Positions 46,161 to 55,634 of a stretch of 64,000 nucleotides of DNA are shown here, in pieces. The notes below the pieces were generated by a model. It saw only the letters and a program-made list of their open reading frames with translations, did no database searches and was not told where the DNA came from. A program made the position numbers and the translations under genes. How positions within the stretch are numbered: position 1 is the first letter of the stretch; the number at the start of each line of letters is the position of its first letter. The stretch is from JAJFHI01 sp050633705 (lineage in GTDB: Bacteria; Pseudomonadota; Alphaproteobacteria; Rhizobiales; Hyphomicrobiaceae). The stretch is from positions 248,001-312,000 of the forward strand of contig JBOEGZ010000006.1 in NCBI GenBank assembly GCA_050633705.1. The letters run 5' to 3'.

Positions 46161-47075
46161 GTGTCTGAGAACCGCCCACCAAAAACCGACGCCAGGCCGA
46201 GTCCCAAGAAGGCCGCATTGAAAAAAGCGGGATCTGGCAAGAGCGACCACAAGCCAGCCTGGCAGCGCGATAAAAAGGGCGGCAGCAAGGATGGTTGGCG
46301 CAAATCTGGCTCGAAAGCTGGCGGGGCCAAGACTGGGAAAGTTTCAGGTCCAACCAATCCAGACCACGTTTGGATTTATGGACTCCATGCCGTCAGCGCA
46401 GCCTTGGAAAATGCCAAACGCATACCCCATGCCTTAACGTTAACTGAGAATGCGGCCCGCCGTCTTGGAGCGCGCATCGAAGGCGACCTGCCCTCACACA
46501 CGATCGTGCGCCCAAAAGATCTCGATAAAATTCTAGGGGCCGATACCGTCCACCAGGGCGCACTGCTTGAAACATCGCAACTGCCAGAACCAAGCCTTGA
46601 AGATTTAACAGAAGCCGCCCATGCCGGTCCGATTGTGCTGCTTGATCAAATCACAGATCCCCACAATGTGGGGGCCATTTTAAGGTCGGCTGCCGTGTTC
46701 GGCGCCGCCGGTGTCATCATGACCTGGCGTCACAGTCCGCCGCTGGATGCAACATTGGCAAAGTCGGCATCCGGTGCGCTTGAGCTTATTCCAATACTGA
46801 GAGTGCAAAACCTCGCGCGGACTATGGATGAGATTAAGTCACAGGGTATTGCCGTGATCGGTCTGGAAGGCAGTGCTGAAGCAAAACTGGAAGACCAAGC
46901 CTTCAGCGAACCAACAGCCATTGTGCTTGGCGCAGAGGGCAAAGGTTTGCGTCAACTGACCGCGCAAAACTGTTCATTGATGTGCCGGATAGCGGCAAGC
47001 GGGGCGCTTGCCAGCCTCAACGTTTCAAATGCTGCGGCTGTCGCCCTACACTTAGCCTCGATGCGGCGTGCCTGA
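46161..47075 (+). CDS. rlmB: SpoU-family RNA 2'-O-methyltransferase, RlmB type
   Basis: A 304-residue SPOUT enzyme methylating a ribose in 23S rRNA (Gm2251 in E. coli). An extra 75-residue Lys/Gly/Ser-rich N-terminus precedes the substrate-binding domain, which starts IYGLHAVSAALEN. The trefoil-knot domain has the SpoU motifs LLDQITDPHNVGAILRSA, GAEGKGLRQL and SLNVSNAAAVAL. The start is GTG at 46161, with no strong ribosome binding site. Its neighbourhood with tRNA-Tyr and tRNA-Gly is common in alphaproteobacteria. Confidence 0.93.
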   Translation: MSENRPPKTDARPSPKKAALKKAGSGKSDHKPAWQRDKKGGSKDGWRKSGSKAGGAKTGKVSGPTNPDHVWIYGLHAVSAALENAKRIPHALTLTENAARRLGARIEGDLPSHTIVRPKDLDKILGADTVHQGALLETSQLPEPSLEDLTEAAHAGPIVLLDQITDPHNVGAILRSAAVFGAAGVIMTWRHSPPLDATLAKSASGALELIPILRVQNLARTMDEIKSQGIAVIGLEGSAEAKLEDQAFSEPTAIVLGAEGKGLRQLTAQNCSLMCRIAASGALASLNVSNAAAVALHLASMRRA

Positions 47076-47198
47076 TCAAGAAGCGACAATATTTGCATTC
47101 GCCGTGCGGCAGCGGCCAAGTGGGCAAACCATAAAAATAGCCCACATCACTCAGGCCTGAGACCGCAGTCAAGATAATGGAGCCTTACGCGGCTCTTC

Positions 47199-47528
47199 TT
47201 ACCAGTCCCAACGATGATGTCTTCCGTGATGTGCCTTGTGCCAGCGGCGATGCTTATAACCACGCTTGGTCGCACCCCAGGCTTTGTAATAGCGCGGAAT
47301 ACGATAGCCGCGACGCTTTTTCACCAAGTGGCGTGGACGCCAATAACCGGAGTTGTAGTAGGGATAATATCCTTTCGGCACATAACGGTACGCGAATGGA
47401 TCGACGTGGGAATGAATTGTGTAACGTTGGAAAACCGGGTTGCGCTCGCTCGCTTGAGCAGGTTTGGGTGCAGCGAGGCCAAGTGCCAAAACGGCGGTGG
47501 CGAGAGCTGAGAGCTTTTTAAAACGCAT
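47199..47528 (-). CDS. Small exported Tyr/His/Arg-rich protein
   Basis: A 109-residue protein. A signal peptide (LSALATAVLALGLAAPKPAQA, cleavage after AQA-type site) is followed by about 80 residues very rich in Tyr, Arg, His, Lys and Trp (YVPKGYYPYYNSGYWRPRH, KHRRWHKAHHGRHHRWDW). The mature part is strongly basic with no Cys. AAGGAATAGCGT precedes the ATG. I recognise no characterised family; similar low-complexity exported proteins occur in Hyphomicrobiales. Binding of an anionic surface polymer or metal is a guess from composition. Confidence 0.75.
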   Translation of the reverse strand: MRFKKLSALATAVLALGLAAPKPAQASERNPVFQRYTIHSHVDPFAYRYVPKGYYPYYNSGYWRPRHLVKKRRGYRIPRYYKAWGATKRGYKHRRWHKAHHGRHHRWDW

Positions 47529-47839
47529 ACGCTATTCCTTAAAAACACTTACAAAACAACTGTCGCTAAAAACAGTGGCTGACACACCCCCCAAGGTTAC
47601 GCGAATTGGCTAATGAATGGTGAATGCTGGTCGCATTAATGGAATTTTGCGCGACCGACATGCAACTCGACCACGGTTCGAAGCGCCGATTGTGGTCATG
47701 CAGGCTCCACTTTAATCAAATCTCCACGCAATTGGATTAATTATGGCGCTGAATTTCAAGCGGTTTGGGCACTTAAACAAGATGTCGGTCCCGTGTTGAG
47801 AGATCAAAGTTAGTTGTTTTCGCGTACCTGGTATCTGTT
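47529..47839. other. Divergent spacer (311 bases)
   Basis: Between the basic exported protein (minus) and the type I secretion operon (plus). No gene and no consensus promoter seen by eye. It must hold both promoters unless the ABC gene is read from upstream. Confidence 0.5.
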
Positions 47840-49861
47840 GTGGCTCAGTCAAATTCTCGACCCCAAAAAAATCAAACCAACGACGATGCGCAGCGCATGT
47901 ACGAAGCAAAACTGCGCCTTGAACGTCTGCATGATGATGCGCTGCAAAAGAAAAACGCAACCGGCACGCCGTCTGACACCAACCAACACGCTGACAGCAA
48001 GATCGTGCTGCCTGACAATTTGGCGCCCGACGAGCTCGAACCAACCGACTTAGACCTCAAGAAAGCCGATAGCGAAATACCCCAGGCGCCCAAAGCCGAC
48101 GATCAAACGCCAACTGCTTTCGTTCAAGATGTACCCCGGGCAAAAAAACCGAACGCCAAGCCTTGGCGCAGCGAATTGCGTCAGGCTGTTCGTCTTAGTC
48201 TTCGTGCATTCATCTCAATCGGTATCTTCAGCTGCGTCATCAACCTTTTGATGCTTGCTGGACCCTTGTTCATGCTGCAAGTTTACGACCGTGTCATGAC
48301 GTCAGGGTCAATCCCGACCCTCATCGCGCTGGCTGCGATGACGGCAGCAATCTATGCAATTATCGGTATTTTAGAACTGACACGTGCGCGCGTGATTACT
48401 CGCATTGGACTGGACTTCGATGGTCGGGTCAGTGATCGCGTTTTCCTCGCTTCCATGCGCCAAAGCATGATGAACTACAAGTCCTCAGCGACGCCTCTAC
48501 GTGAACTCGACCAAGTGCGTCAGTTCCTGGCCAGCAACGGGCCGTTAACGTTCTTTGATGCGCCATGGACACCGTTCTACCTGCTCGTCATTTTGCTCAT
48601 GCATTGGACGCTCGGCATTGCTGCGATTGCTGGCGCCATTCTGCTTCTTGGCGTGGCTTTGTTTGGCGAATTTCGAACGCGCGGGCCAATGATCGAGTCG
48701 CTGAAATCGGCCGAAAAGAACATGACCCTTGCAGAAGACGGGCACCGCAACGCCGAAACGATTGCTGCCATGGGCATGATGTCGACGTACCGCCGCCTCT
48801 GGCAAAGGTCAAACCAAGATACATTGGCTTGGCAAACCTTAACTGCTGACCGACTGGGCTCCGTTTCGGCATTGTCAAAAACAATGCGCTTATTGCTTCA
48901 GTCGATGATCCTCGGACTTGGCGCTTATCTTGCTGTTAACGGCGAAATTTCTGCCGGTACGATTGTTGCCGCAACCATCATCTTTGGTCGCGCGCTTTCA
49001 CCTGTCGAGCAAGCGATCGGTCACTGGCGCAATTTCTTAAAAACACGCGATAGCTTCAACCATCTCGAAGACTTATTGGCCGCTACACCACAAACACCGG
49101 AAAAAACATCCCTGCCTGCGCCGCGCGGAGAATTGTCTATTTCTGGATTGCGGGTGTCTGCGCCGGGACACCGCAAGCTTATTCTCGCTGACATATCTTT
49201 CGACCTAGAGCCAGGCAAGGTGCTTGCCGTTATCGGTCCCAGCGCTTCAGGCAAATCGACATTGGCAAGAGCCCTTGTCGGACTGTGGCCGACTTCAAAA
49301 GGCTCTATTCGAATTGATGGCGCGCGTATGGATCAGTGGGATGCAGATGCTCTTGGAAAGCATGTTGGTTATTTGCCCCAGAACATTGGGTTGTTCCCTG
49401 GAACCGTCAGGGACAACATCTCACGCTTCAGCGAAGACGCCGACGACGATGAGGTTATTACAGCGGCCAAACGCGCTCACGCTCATGAGCTCATCCTGAG
49501 CCTGCCAAATGGCTATGATACGGAACTTGGTAATCAAGGCGCCTATTTGTCTGGCGGACAAAGACAACGTATCGCGCTTGCCCGCGCACTGTTCGGCGAC
49601 CCGCAGATCATGGTTTTAGATGAACCCAATGCCAACCTCGATCGTGCTGGTGATAACGCATTGTCGGCTGCAATAGACGATATGCGTCGTGACAATCGCG
49701 CCGTCATTATAGTTTCACATCGTATTCAAGCGATCGGTAAAGCCGACTACTTGCTTTATCTCAATGCTGGTCTGCAACGTGCCTTTGGCCCACGCGACGA
49801 CGTATTGGCACTATTCAAACAGTCAACTGAGAAAAAGAACAACGGAGTTGATGGCGTATGA
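47840..49861 (+). CDS. Type I secretion system permease/ATPase (PrtD/PrsD-like)
   Basis: A 673-residue ABC exporter. The first 110 residues are polar and variable. The membrane domain (about residues 115-390) starts ISIGIFSCVINLLMLAGPLF, FMLQVYDRVMTSGSIPTL. The ATPase has Walker A GPSASGKST near residue 462, signature YLSGGQRQRIALARAL, Walker B IMVLDEPNANLD and an H-loop VSHRI. In rhizobia PrsD exports EPS-cleaving glycanases, and gene position agrees. The start is GTG (47840) without a good ribosome binding site; ATG 47897 is an alternative. It overlaps the next gene by four bases. No outer-membrane TolC partner or RTX substrate is in the window. Confidence 0.92.
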   Translation: MAQSNSRPQKNQTNDDAQRMYEAKLRLERLHDDALQKKNATGTPSDTNQHADSKIVLPDNLAPDELEPTDLDLKKADSEIPQAPKADDQTPTAFVQDVPRAKKPNAKPWRSELRQAVRLSLRAFISIGIFSCVINLLMLAGPLFMLQVYDRVMTSGSIPTLIALAAMTAAIYAIIGILELTRARVITRIGLDFDGRVSDRVFLASMRQSMMNYKSSATPLRELDQVRQFLASNGPLTFFDAPWTPFYLLVILLMHWTLGIAAIAGAILLLGVALFGEFRTRGPMIESLKSAEKNMTLAEDGHRNAETIAAMGMMSTYRRLWQRSNQDTLAWQTLTADRLGSVSALSKTMRLLLQSMILGLGAYLAVNGEISAGTIVAATIIFGRALSPVEQAIGHWRNFLKTRDSFNHLEDLLAATPQTPEKTSLPAPRGELSISGLRVSAPGHRKLILADISFDLEPGKVLAVIGPSASGKSTLARALVGLWPTSKGSIRIDGARMDQWDADALGKHVGYLPQNIGLFPGTVRDNISRFSEDADDDEVITAAKRAHAHELILSLPNGYDTELGNQGAYLSGGQRQRIALARALFGDPQIMVLDEPNANLDRAGDNALSAAIDDMRRDNRAVIIVSHRIQAIGKADYLLYLNAGLQRAFGPRDDVLALFKQSTEKKNNGVDGV

Positions 49862-51201
49862 CCTCCTTTGCGAAAAATAAAAAAGAACAGCCGCCTAAAG
49901 TTGCAATGAAGGTTCGCTCGTCTTGGCAAGAAACCAAGCCGTGGACACGGTTTGGGCATCGCGTTGTCATCTGGCTCACAGGCGGCGTTTTCTTATTCGC
50001 AGCCCTTGTTTCAATTGCTGGTGCTGTTGTTGCGACGGGCACCATCACGGTCAAAGGTCGCTATCAAGCCGTTCAACATCGCGATGGCGGCATCGTGAAA
50101 CGCATTCTTGTTGCAAATGGCGACCGCGTGCAGGCTGGCGACGTTCTGATTGAACTCGACGGAACACGCACCAAAGCAACAAGAGATGTGGTTGCAGCAC
50201 GCGTCGTCGACCTTACCATCCAAGAAGCGCGTCTGATTGCCGAACGAGATCGAAAACAAAATTTTGAAATTCCAAATGCCCTTGATGACAGCCTGACTGA
50301 AGCGCAGAAGTTTTACGCAGCGCAACTAGCCCTATTCAATGCCCGCATTGCGGCACGAGACGGACAGATTTCAGTACTTAAGGAACGTCTTGGCCAACTC
50401 AAGCGCGAAACCTCCGGTCTTCATTCGCAGCTAACGGCCCGTCGCACCGAAAGCCGGATCAATGCTGACGAACTCGCTGTTTTGATGCCGATGTTTAAAA
50501 AGGGATATGTCAATCAACAGCGCATCGCCCCACTAAAGCGCGAAACCGCACGCTTGAAGGGTGAAATTGGACGCCTAACATCTGAAATTGCCAAAACCGA
50601 AGGCATAATGTCTGAGACAAAGTTGCGAATTGCCCAGGCGAACAAAGAGTTCACGCAACATGTTGTTGATGAGTTGCATAAGGTGCAAACGGCTTTAGGC
50701 GAACAACGTGAAACCTATAAGGCGCAAGCTGACAGCTTGCATCGCATTCAAATTCGCGCGCCACGCGACGGCATTGTGCACGCCCTGGAAGCAAATACTG
50801 TCGGCGGCGTGATAACGCCAGCCAGTACGATTGCCCAAATCATCCCTGAAAATGATAAGCTTCAGGTTGAAGCGCGCATTGCGCCACGTGATGTCGACAA
50901 GGTTCGCACCGGACTTCCTGCCACAATCAATTTAACAGCCTTCAATGGGCGTATAACACCTCGCTTGCAAGGACATGTAACGACTGTCTCAGCAGCGGAA
51001 TTATTGACCGAAGATGGGACAGCTTATTTCACCGCGCAAATTGAAATCGCAGCTGGTGAAATGTCCAAGGTTAACAAAGAACACCGTCTTCTACCCGGCA
51101 TGCCAGCCGAGGTGTTCATCAAAACATCTTCGCGATCAATATTGAGCTATTTCCTACGCCCATTGACCGACGCCATGTCGCGCGCATTGCGCGAGGGCTA
51201 A
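49858..51201 (+). CDS. HlyD-family membrane fusion protein of the type I secretion system (PrtE/PrsE-like)
   Basis: A 447-residue periplasmic adaptor. One N-terminal helix (VVIWLTGGVFLFAALVSIAG), then the biotinyl/lipoyl half motif VQHRDGGIVKRILVANGDRV, a long coiled coil (about residues 95-290, e.g. LKERLGQLKRETSGLHSQL), the second half IRAPRDGIVHALEANTVGG and a beta barrel. Ends LSYFLRPLTDAMSRALREG, typical of the PrtE group. ATGA overlap with the ABC gene. Confidence 0.93.
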   Translation: MTSFAKNKKEQPPKVAMKVRSSWQETKPWTRFGHRVVIWLTGGVFLFAALVSIAGAVVATGTITVKGRYQAVQHRDGGIVKRILVANGDRVQAGDVLIELDGTRTKATRDVVAARVVDLTIQEARLIAERDRKQNFEIPNALDDSLTEAQKFYAAQLALFNARIAARDGQISVLKERLGQLKRETSGLHSQLTARRTESRINADELAVLMPMFKKGYVNQQRIAPLKRETARLKGEIGRLTSEIAKTEGIMSETKLRIAQANKEFTQHVVDELHKVQTALGEQRETYKAQADSLHRIQIRAPRDGIVHALEANTVGGVITPASTIAQIIPENDKLQVEARIAPRDVDKVRTGLPATINLTAFNGRITPRLQGHVTTVSAAELLTEDGTAYFTAQIEIAAGEMSKVNKEHRLLPGMPAEVFIKTSSRSILSYFLRPLTDAMSRALREG

Positions 51202-51248
51202 GCTCTTTTAAGATATTGAATGCGGAAACTTCTGTGATTGCAACAGAT

Positions 51249-52760
51249 CTAGTTGGCGTTGCGATAGGCTTTCGGTGATATCACCGTCAGCAGCAGAATG
51301 TATATGTCCAACGCCAGCGACCAATTATCGATGTAGTGCAAGTCGTGAGCAACTCGGTCGCGCATTTGCGCTTCGGTGTTCGTGGCGCCGCGATATCCAT
51401 TGACTTGAGCCCAACCTGTAATACCTGGGCGCATCTTCATTCGCCGAATGTAAACTCCAATCCGCTCTTCATAATGGCGGTCGTGTGCAACAGCATGAGG
51501 GCGGGGACCAACAAGTGACATATCACCCACAATCACATTGATGAGCTGGGGAAGTTCATCCAGATTAAACCGTCTGAGATAGTGACCGACCCTTGAAATC
51601 CGCGCATCGTTTTCTTTCGCCTGCACAATCACATCGCCATCATCCATCGTCGACATGGTACGGAATTTCCAAATACGAAATTCCCGCATGTTAAATCCAG
51701 TACGCCGTTGATGGAAAAAGACCGGGCCCTTGCTGTCCCATTTTATTAATGCTGCGATCAGCACGAACAGAGGCGAAAGCAGAATTAAAGCGATGCTCGC
51801 GACGACGATATCAAAGTTTCGTTTTGTAAAGGCCTGCAATGGCGCAAGTGGCGGCTCAGACAGAGATAGCGCTGCAGCCGAACCAAAACGAACGACCTTT
51901 GCATCCGAGAAGCGCGCCATCAACTGTGAGGCGCCCAGATGCAATCCAACTGGAAGTGCACCAAAAGCTTCGATAACAGCGTTGATTTGTTCTGGATGAT
52001 GCCAGTCGACAAGCATCACTACATCATCGACATAGGCATTCCGCGCTTTAACAACACCGGAAACAAGTCGCTTAGAAAGGATGTCATCGGGCAATAAGTC
52101 CTCTGGCAACTCGATCGTGTCCACGACTTCGAACTCTCGATAGTTACTCGAGATCCGCTCTTTCATATTGGATATTTCAGTATCGCTACCAATCAACATA
52201 AGGCGGCGGCGCGATAAAAGACCCATTTCAACGGCGCGAGCCACAATAACCCGAAGGCCCAGTAACATTACAACGACGCTGGCGAGCCCCGCGAAATAAA
52301 ATAAGACCATTCCGCCACGTGAAAATATTTCAGTCGATTTTGTAAGAAAGCCGATAGCTGCGAGAAACAGAAAAGCGTAGTTCCAGACAACAAACGCGTT
52401 CGCGACAGTGCGTTTTTTGCCGATAATGCTTTGCACCCGGTATTCATCGCGAAATAAAAATGGCGCGATGTAAATGACCGCCGTCAAAACACCGATAGAA
52501 AAATAATTTTCCAGCACGCCAATCTTTTCATATACGGCGTAGTGATAGGCAATGCCGGTCACAACAGCCGCTGTAATGATCACAGCGGCATCCAGGAAAA
52601 CTGCAAAGGCCGTAAAGCCCAAAGAGTTTAAGCCAAGCCACTCAGCTCGGTGTGTTTTGCCAGGCTGCGAGCCAAGGCTTCGAGCCACTGTTAAATTGTT
52701 CACGCCACACCACTCACATTCAACAAAGAGTGCCCAATTGGTTTGAGCCCAATATTTCAC
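51249..52760 (-). CDS. Undecaprenyl-phosphate sugar-phosphate transferase (WcaJ/ExoY-type initiating enzyme)
   Basis: A 503-residue polyprenyl glycosylphosphotransferase that puts the first sugar-phosphate on undecaprenyl phosphate. Four or five N-terminal helices, a nucleotide-binding-like middle domain, then the catalytic domain: KRNFDIVVASIALILLSPLF, GFNMREFRIWKFRTM, RRFNLDELPQLINVIVGDMS, LVGPRPHAVAHD and RPGITGWAQVNGYRG. The N-terminal extension makes it a WcaJ/WbaP-size protein; the sugar (glucose or galactose) cannot be read. The start is GTG (52760) with AAAGGG just upstream. It converges with the secretion operon (48-base gap). Confidence 0.93.
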   Translation of the reverse strand: MKYWAQTNWALFVECEWCGVNNLTVARSLGSQPGKTHRAEWLGLNSLGFTAFAVFLDAAVIITAAVVTGIAYHYAVYEKIGVLENYFSIGVLTAVIYIAPFLFRDEYRVQSIIGKKRTVANAFVVWNYAFLFLAAIGFLTKSTEIFSRGGMVLFYFAGLASVVVMLLGLRVIVARAVEMGLLSRRRLMLIGSDTEISNMKERISSNYREFEVVDTIELPEDLLPDDILSKRLVSGVVKARNAYVDDVVMLVDWHHPEQINAVIEAFGALPVGLHLGASQLMARFSDAKVVRFGSAAALSLSEPPLAPLQAFTKRNFDIVVASIALILLSPLFVLIAALIKWDSKGPVFFHQRRTGFNMREFRIWKFRTMSTMDDGDVIVQAKENDARISRVGHYLRRFNLDELPQLINVIVGDMSLVGPRPHAVAHDRHYEERIGVYIRRMKMRPGITGWAQVNGYRGATNTEAQMRDRVAHDLHYIDNWSLALDIYILLLTVISPKAYRNAN

Positions 52761-53164
52761 GCACCCTTTGTATAGGAACTCTTAGAATTCCAATTCATTG
52801 ACAACAAAATTGTTTAACCCAATGAATTATCTTTTTCTTTTCCTTTTAGAAAAATGACATTTTAAGTCGTATTGTCAAATAAAAATACGCCTGGCGGATT
52901 AACCAATCCGCTTCGCGACTTGCCAGCTCAATACAATGTCTTTGGGCGGGCAATGGTGTCGACAATTGTATCGACAGACCGGCCACACTCGAGTTGGTAT
53001 TGCAACAGATTGGATGGCAGTTGGCGCGCAAGTTGCACGACTGCCACCACATTGGCTCTCGTGCGTAAATTTCATGGGGGACAATGTATCGAAATGCGCC
53101 ACTAGCCCTCCTGAAACCTGATTAATTCTCGGGGTCATGTGCCGCTTAACAAGAAAATTAAGTC
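52761..53164. other. Divergent spacer between the transferase and the co-polymerase (404 bases)
   Basis: No convincing gene. Plus strand: TTGACA at 52798-52803 with only a poor -10 (AATGAA) 17 bases on. An inverted repeat TGTCGA-N8-TCGACA lies at 52957-52976. A GACAAT core recurs: GACAATTGTATCGA at 52961, GACAATGTATCGA at 53080, and, inverted, GACAATACGA near 52866-52875. These may be regulator sites for the divergent EPS genes. Confidence 0.5.
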
Positions 53165-55366
53165 ATGAGTATCGCGTCGCCAAGTCCGCAATCTGAACCC
53201 GTCGACCTCTGGAAAAGAGCAGCAGAAGCGCCTGCCTCAGCCGTCGTCGCCGACGAATTAAGCGTTGGCGAAATCGTCGATACAGTTAAGCGAAAATTCA
53301 AGCTTATTCTTGCAACGACGCTCACATTTCTACTTGGCGCCTTGATTTTAAACTCGGTTCTTCCGCAAACCTTTCAGACCCAAGCACGAATTTTGATTGA
53401 CCCCCGCGGCCTGCAAGTCGTGGACAAAGAAGTCACCCCCGGCTCCAGCGGCAATGAACTCAATTTGACACTGGTCGAGAACGAAATGCGGATTGTCGCC
53501 TCCGACACCGTCCTTTCACGCGTGGTCAACAAGCTCAATCTTGCCCAAGACCCAGAATTTAACGGCACAGAACGTAGTCGATTTGCATTTATCATCGATT
53601 ATCTAAGAAGCATTTCTCAAAGACCAAGCGACAGTGAGGCCAAACACGTCCTGGCGTTACGAAATCTTGCCAACAATGTCGAGGTTGATCGCACATCAAA
53701 GAGTTTCATTGTCCATGTGCTTGCCGCATCACGTGATCCAGTCAAGGCTCAATTGCTCGCCAATACAATTGCCGAAGAATATATTTCAGAACGCATTAAA
53801 TCTCGTTCCAACAAAGCTGAACGCGGCTCCTTGGCGCTCACAACAAGCTTGGTTGAGCTTCGCAAACGCGTTGAAGCCAGCGAACAGGCGATAGAAAAAT
53901 ACAAGAAAGACAATGACATTGTTGGAGCTGCCGGCCAATTACTTAACGAACAGCAGTTGGCAGAATTAAATACCCGGCTCGGTGGGGCTCGCGCCGAAGC
54001 AACACGCGCTCGCGCACGCTTGGACCAAATAAACCGTTTGCGTCGTCGTGGGGTTGGCTCGGATGCAACGTTTGAAGCCATCCAATCACCGATCATTAGC
54101 AATCTACGGGGTCGTCTTGCCGACATTCGCCGCCGCGAAGCGGCCCTCAGTGTTTCCCTTTTGCCCTCACATCCACGCATGCGACAGGTGCGAAATGAAC
54201 GCAACTCTGCACAACGCCAACTCGGCGAAGAGATGCGGCGTATCGCTGCCTCTGCACGCCTAAATGCCGAGCGCGCCAATGCAAATGTCAAATCGCTGAC
54301 AGAAAATCTCGCAAAACAAAAATCAGTTACATCAGTTACCAACGAGAAGTCGGTTAAACTACGAGAACTTGAGCGCGAAGCCGAAGCAAACCGTTCCGTC
54401 TACAATGCATTCCTGACACGTTCGCGAGAACTTGCAGAACAAACACGCGTCGACAGCTCCGTTGCTGAAATTATTTCGCCAGCATCACGACCGCTTAAAT
54501 CGCAACGCTCAACGTCAATATTGCTCTTGCTTTCGGCCCTCGCTGGGCTCGCCAGCGGCTTCGGCCTCGCATTTCTTGGTGATGCGACAGATCAACATTT
54601 ACGCACGGTACGCCAAGTCAAATCGTTCACAGGGCTTAATCGGGTGCTGGAAATCCCGAAACTCACCGACAGTGTTTTGCCAAAACGCGGCCTGTTCGGC
54701 GGGCTCAAACAACATCGGGCCATTTGCAATCAAACAAAGCCATCGTTACCGGCATTCTATGAAACATCTCCACAGTCTCCGGCATCTCAGGCCATTGCGG
54801 ATATTGCCGCGACACTACGGTCCCAGTTTGCCGGCGACACCAACCCCTCGGTACTTTTAACAGCCGTGGACCACGGTGAAGCTAAGTCAACGGTGGCGTT
54901 GAATTTAGCACTGGCAGCCGCTGATGCAGGTTCGACAGTGCTAGTGATTGATGCCGAATTCGAACGCAAATCGATCTCAAGGCTCACAGGAGCGTCCTCG
55001 AGCCCAGGCCTACTAAATGTACTTGATGGCAGTGCGCAGTTATCTCGCGTCATAGTGACCAGCGCCGCGCTGCCGTTTGACATCCTACCCGCCGGACATC
55101 GCCAACCTCACAGCTCCAAGACTGGCAAAACTCGCCTGTTGAATCGCCACATTTTAGAGATGACCCGCAACTACGATCTTGTGATCATCGACGACAGCCT
55201 GTTGCGAAATAGCACACGATCTGAAACTTGGGCCTCTGTTGCAAACGCCGTCTACATTGTTGTCCGCGAAGGTTTGACACGCAAAGAAGACCTGACCAAT
55301 TCAATGATGACAATGTCCACAGCACGCCACCAAAACAGCAACGCAATCTTCGTCACAGATGCGTAA
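53165..55366 (+). CDS. ExoP/GumC/Wzc-like polysaccharide co-polymerase with a degenerate tyrosine-kinase domain
   Basis: A 733-residue inner-membrane protein setting chain length. Wzz domain: helix 1 near residues 45-65 (LILATTLTFLLGALILNSVL), then ARILIDPRGLQVVDKEVTPG. Long periplasmic coiled coils, then the second helix (ILLLLSALAGLASGFGLAFL) near 448. The C-terminal domain corresponds to the BY-kinase, but Walker A reads DHGEAKST, where GEGKST is usual, so the key Gly is Ala; Walker A' is VLVIDAEFERKS and Walker B VIIDDSLL. There is no Tyr-rich tail. Probably a weak or inactive kinase; this is inference. Confidence 0.9.
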   Translation: MSIASPSPQSEPVDLWKRAAEAPASAVVADELSVGEIVDTVKRKFKLILATTLTFLLGALILNSVLPQTFQTQARILIDPRGLQVVDKEVTPGSSGNELNLTLVENEMRIVASDTVLSRVVNKLNLAQDPEFNGTERSRFAFIIDYLRSISQRPSDSEAKHVLALRNLANNVEVDRTSKSFIVHVLAASRDPVKAQLLANTIAEEYISERIKSRSNKAERGSLALTTSLVELRKRVEASEQAIEKYKKDNDIVGAAGQLLNEQQLAELNTRLGGARAEATRARARLDQINRLRRRGVGSDATFEAIQSPIISNLRGRLADIRRREAALSVSLLPSHPRMRQVRNERNSAQRQLGEEMRRIAASARLNAERANANVKSLTENLAKQKSVTSVTNEKSVKLRELEREAEANRSVYNAFLTRSRELAEQTRVDSSVAEIISPASRPLKSQRSTSILLLLSALAGLASGFGLAFLGDATDQHLRTVRQVKSFTGLNRVLEIPKLTDSVLPKRGLFGGLKQHRAICNQTKPSLPAFYETSPQSPASQAIADIAATLRSQFAGDTNPSVLLTAVDHGEAKSTVALNLALAAADAGSTVLVIDAEFERKSISRLTGASSSPGLLNVLDGSAQLSRVIVTSAALPFDILPAGHRQPHSSKTGKTRLLNRHILEMTRNYDLVIIDDSLLRNSTRSETWASVANAVYIVVREGLTRKEDLTNSMMTMSTARHQNSNAIFVTDA

Positions 55367-55543
55367 GTCTTCGTTTTTTTTGGGAAGGATTCGGACATTC
55401 AGAGTTGGCACAAACGCGTGAGATTAAGCAACAGTATTGCATTGTCATCTCTAATCAACCCGCAATTTTTTCAAATTTTTCGTTCATCAAAAAACCGAAC
55501 ACCGGCCTTTAAGACGTCGTTTTAGGAAGACTGGGGCAAACAG

Positions 55544-55591
55544 AAAAACCCAGCGGTCTCATCTGGGTGGCAATGAGAACGCCGGGTTTTT
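55544..55591. terminator. Bidirectional terminator between the co-polymerase and WecG-like genes
   Basis: AAAAACCC/GGGTTTTT, GCG/CGC and CTCAT/ATGAG form a long stem with small internal mismatches around a ten-base loop. The T-run lies in the arm on both strands, so it can serve both convergent genes (ending at 55366 and 55635). Confidence 0.88.
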
Positions 55592-55634
55592 GAGACCTGT
55601 CAGAAGTTTGTGGCTCAGGTGATAGGTCGGCCAA

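Noticed and set aside
46393..46593. Antisense ORF within rlmB
   Set aside because: Shadow of rlmB, no independent support.
52936..53121. A 61-codon plus-strand ORF upstream of the co-polymerase
   Set aside because: No ribosome binding site, Trp/Cys-rich random-looking translation, and it overlaps the inverted-repeat region.
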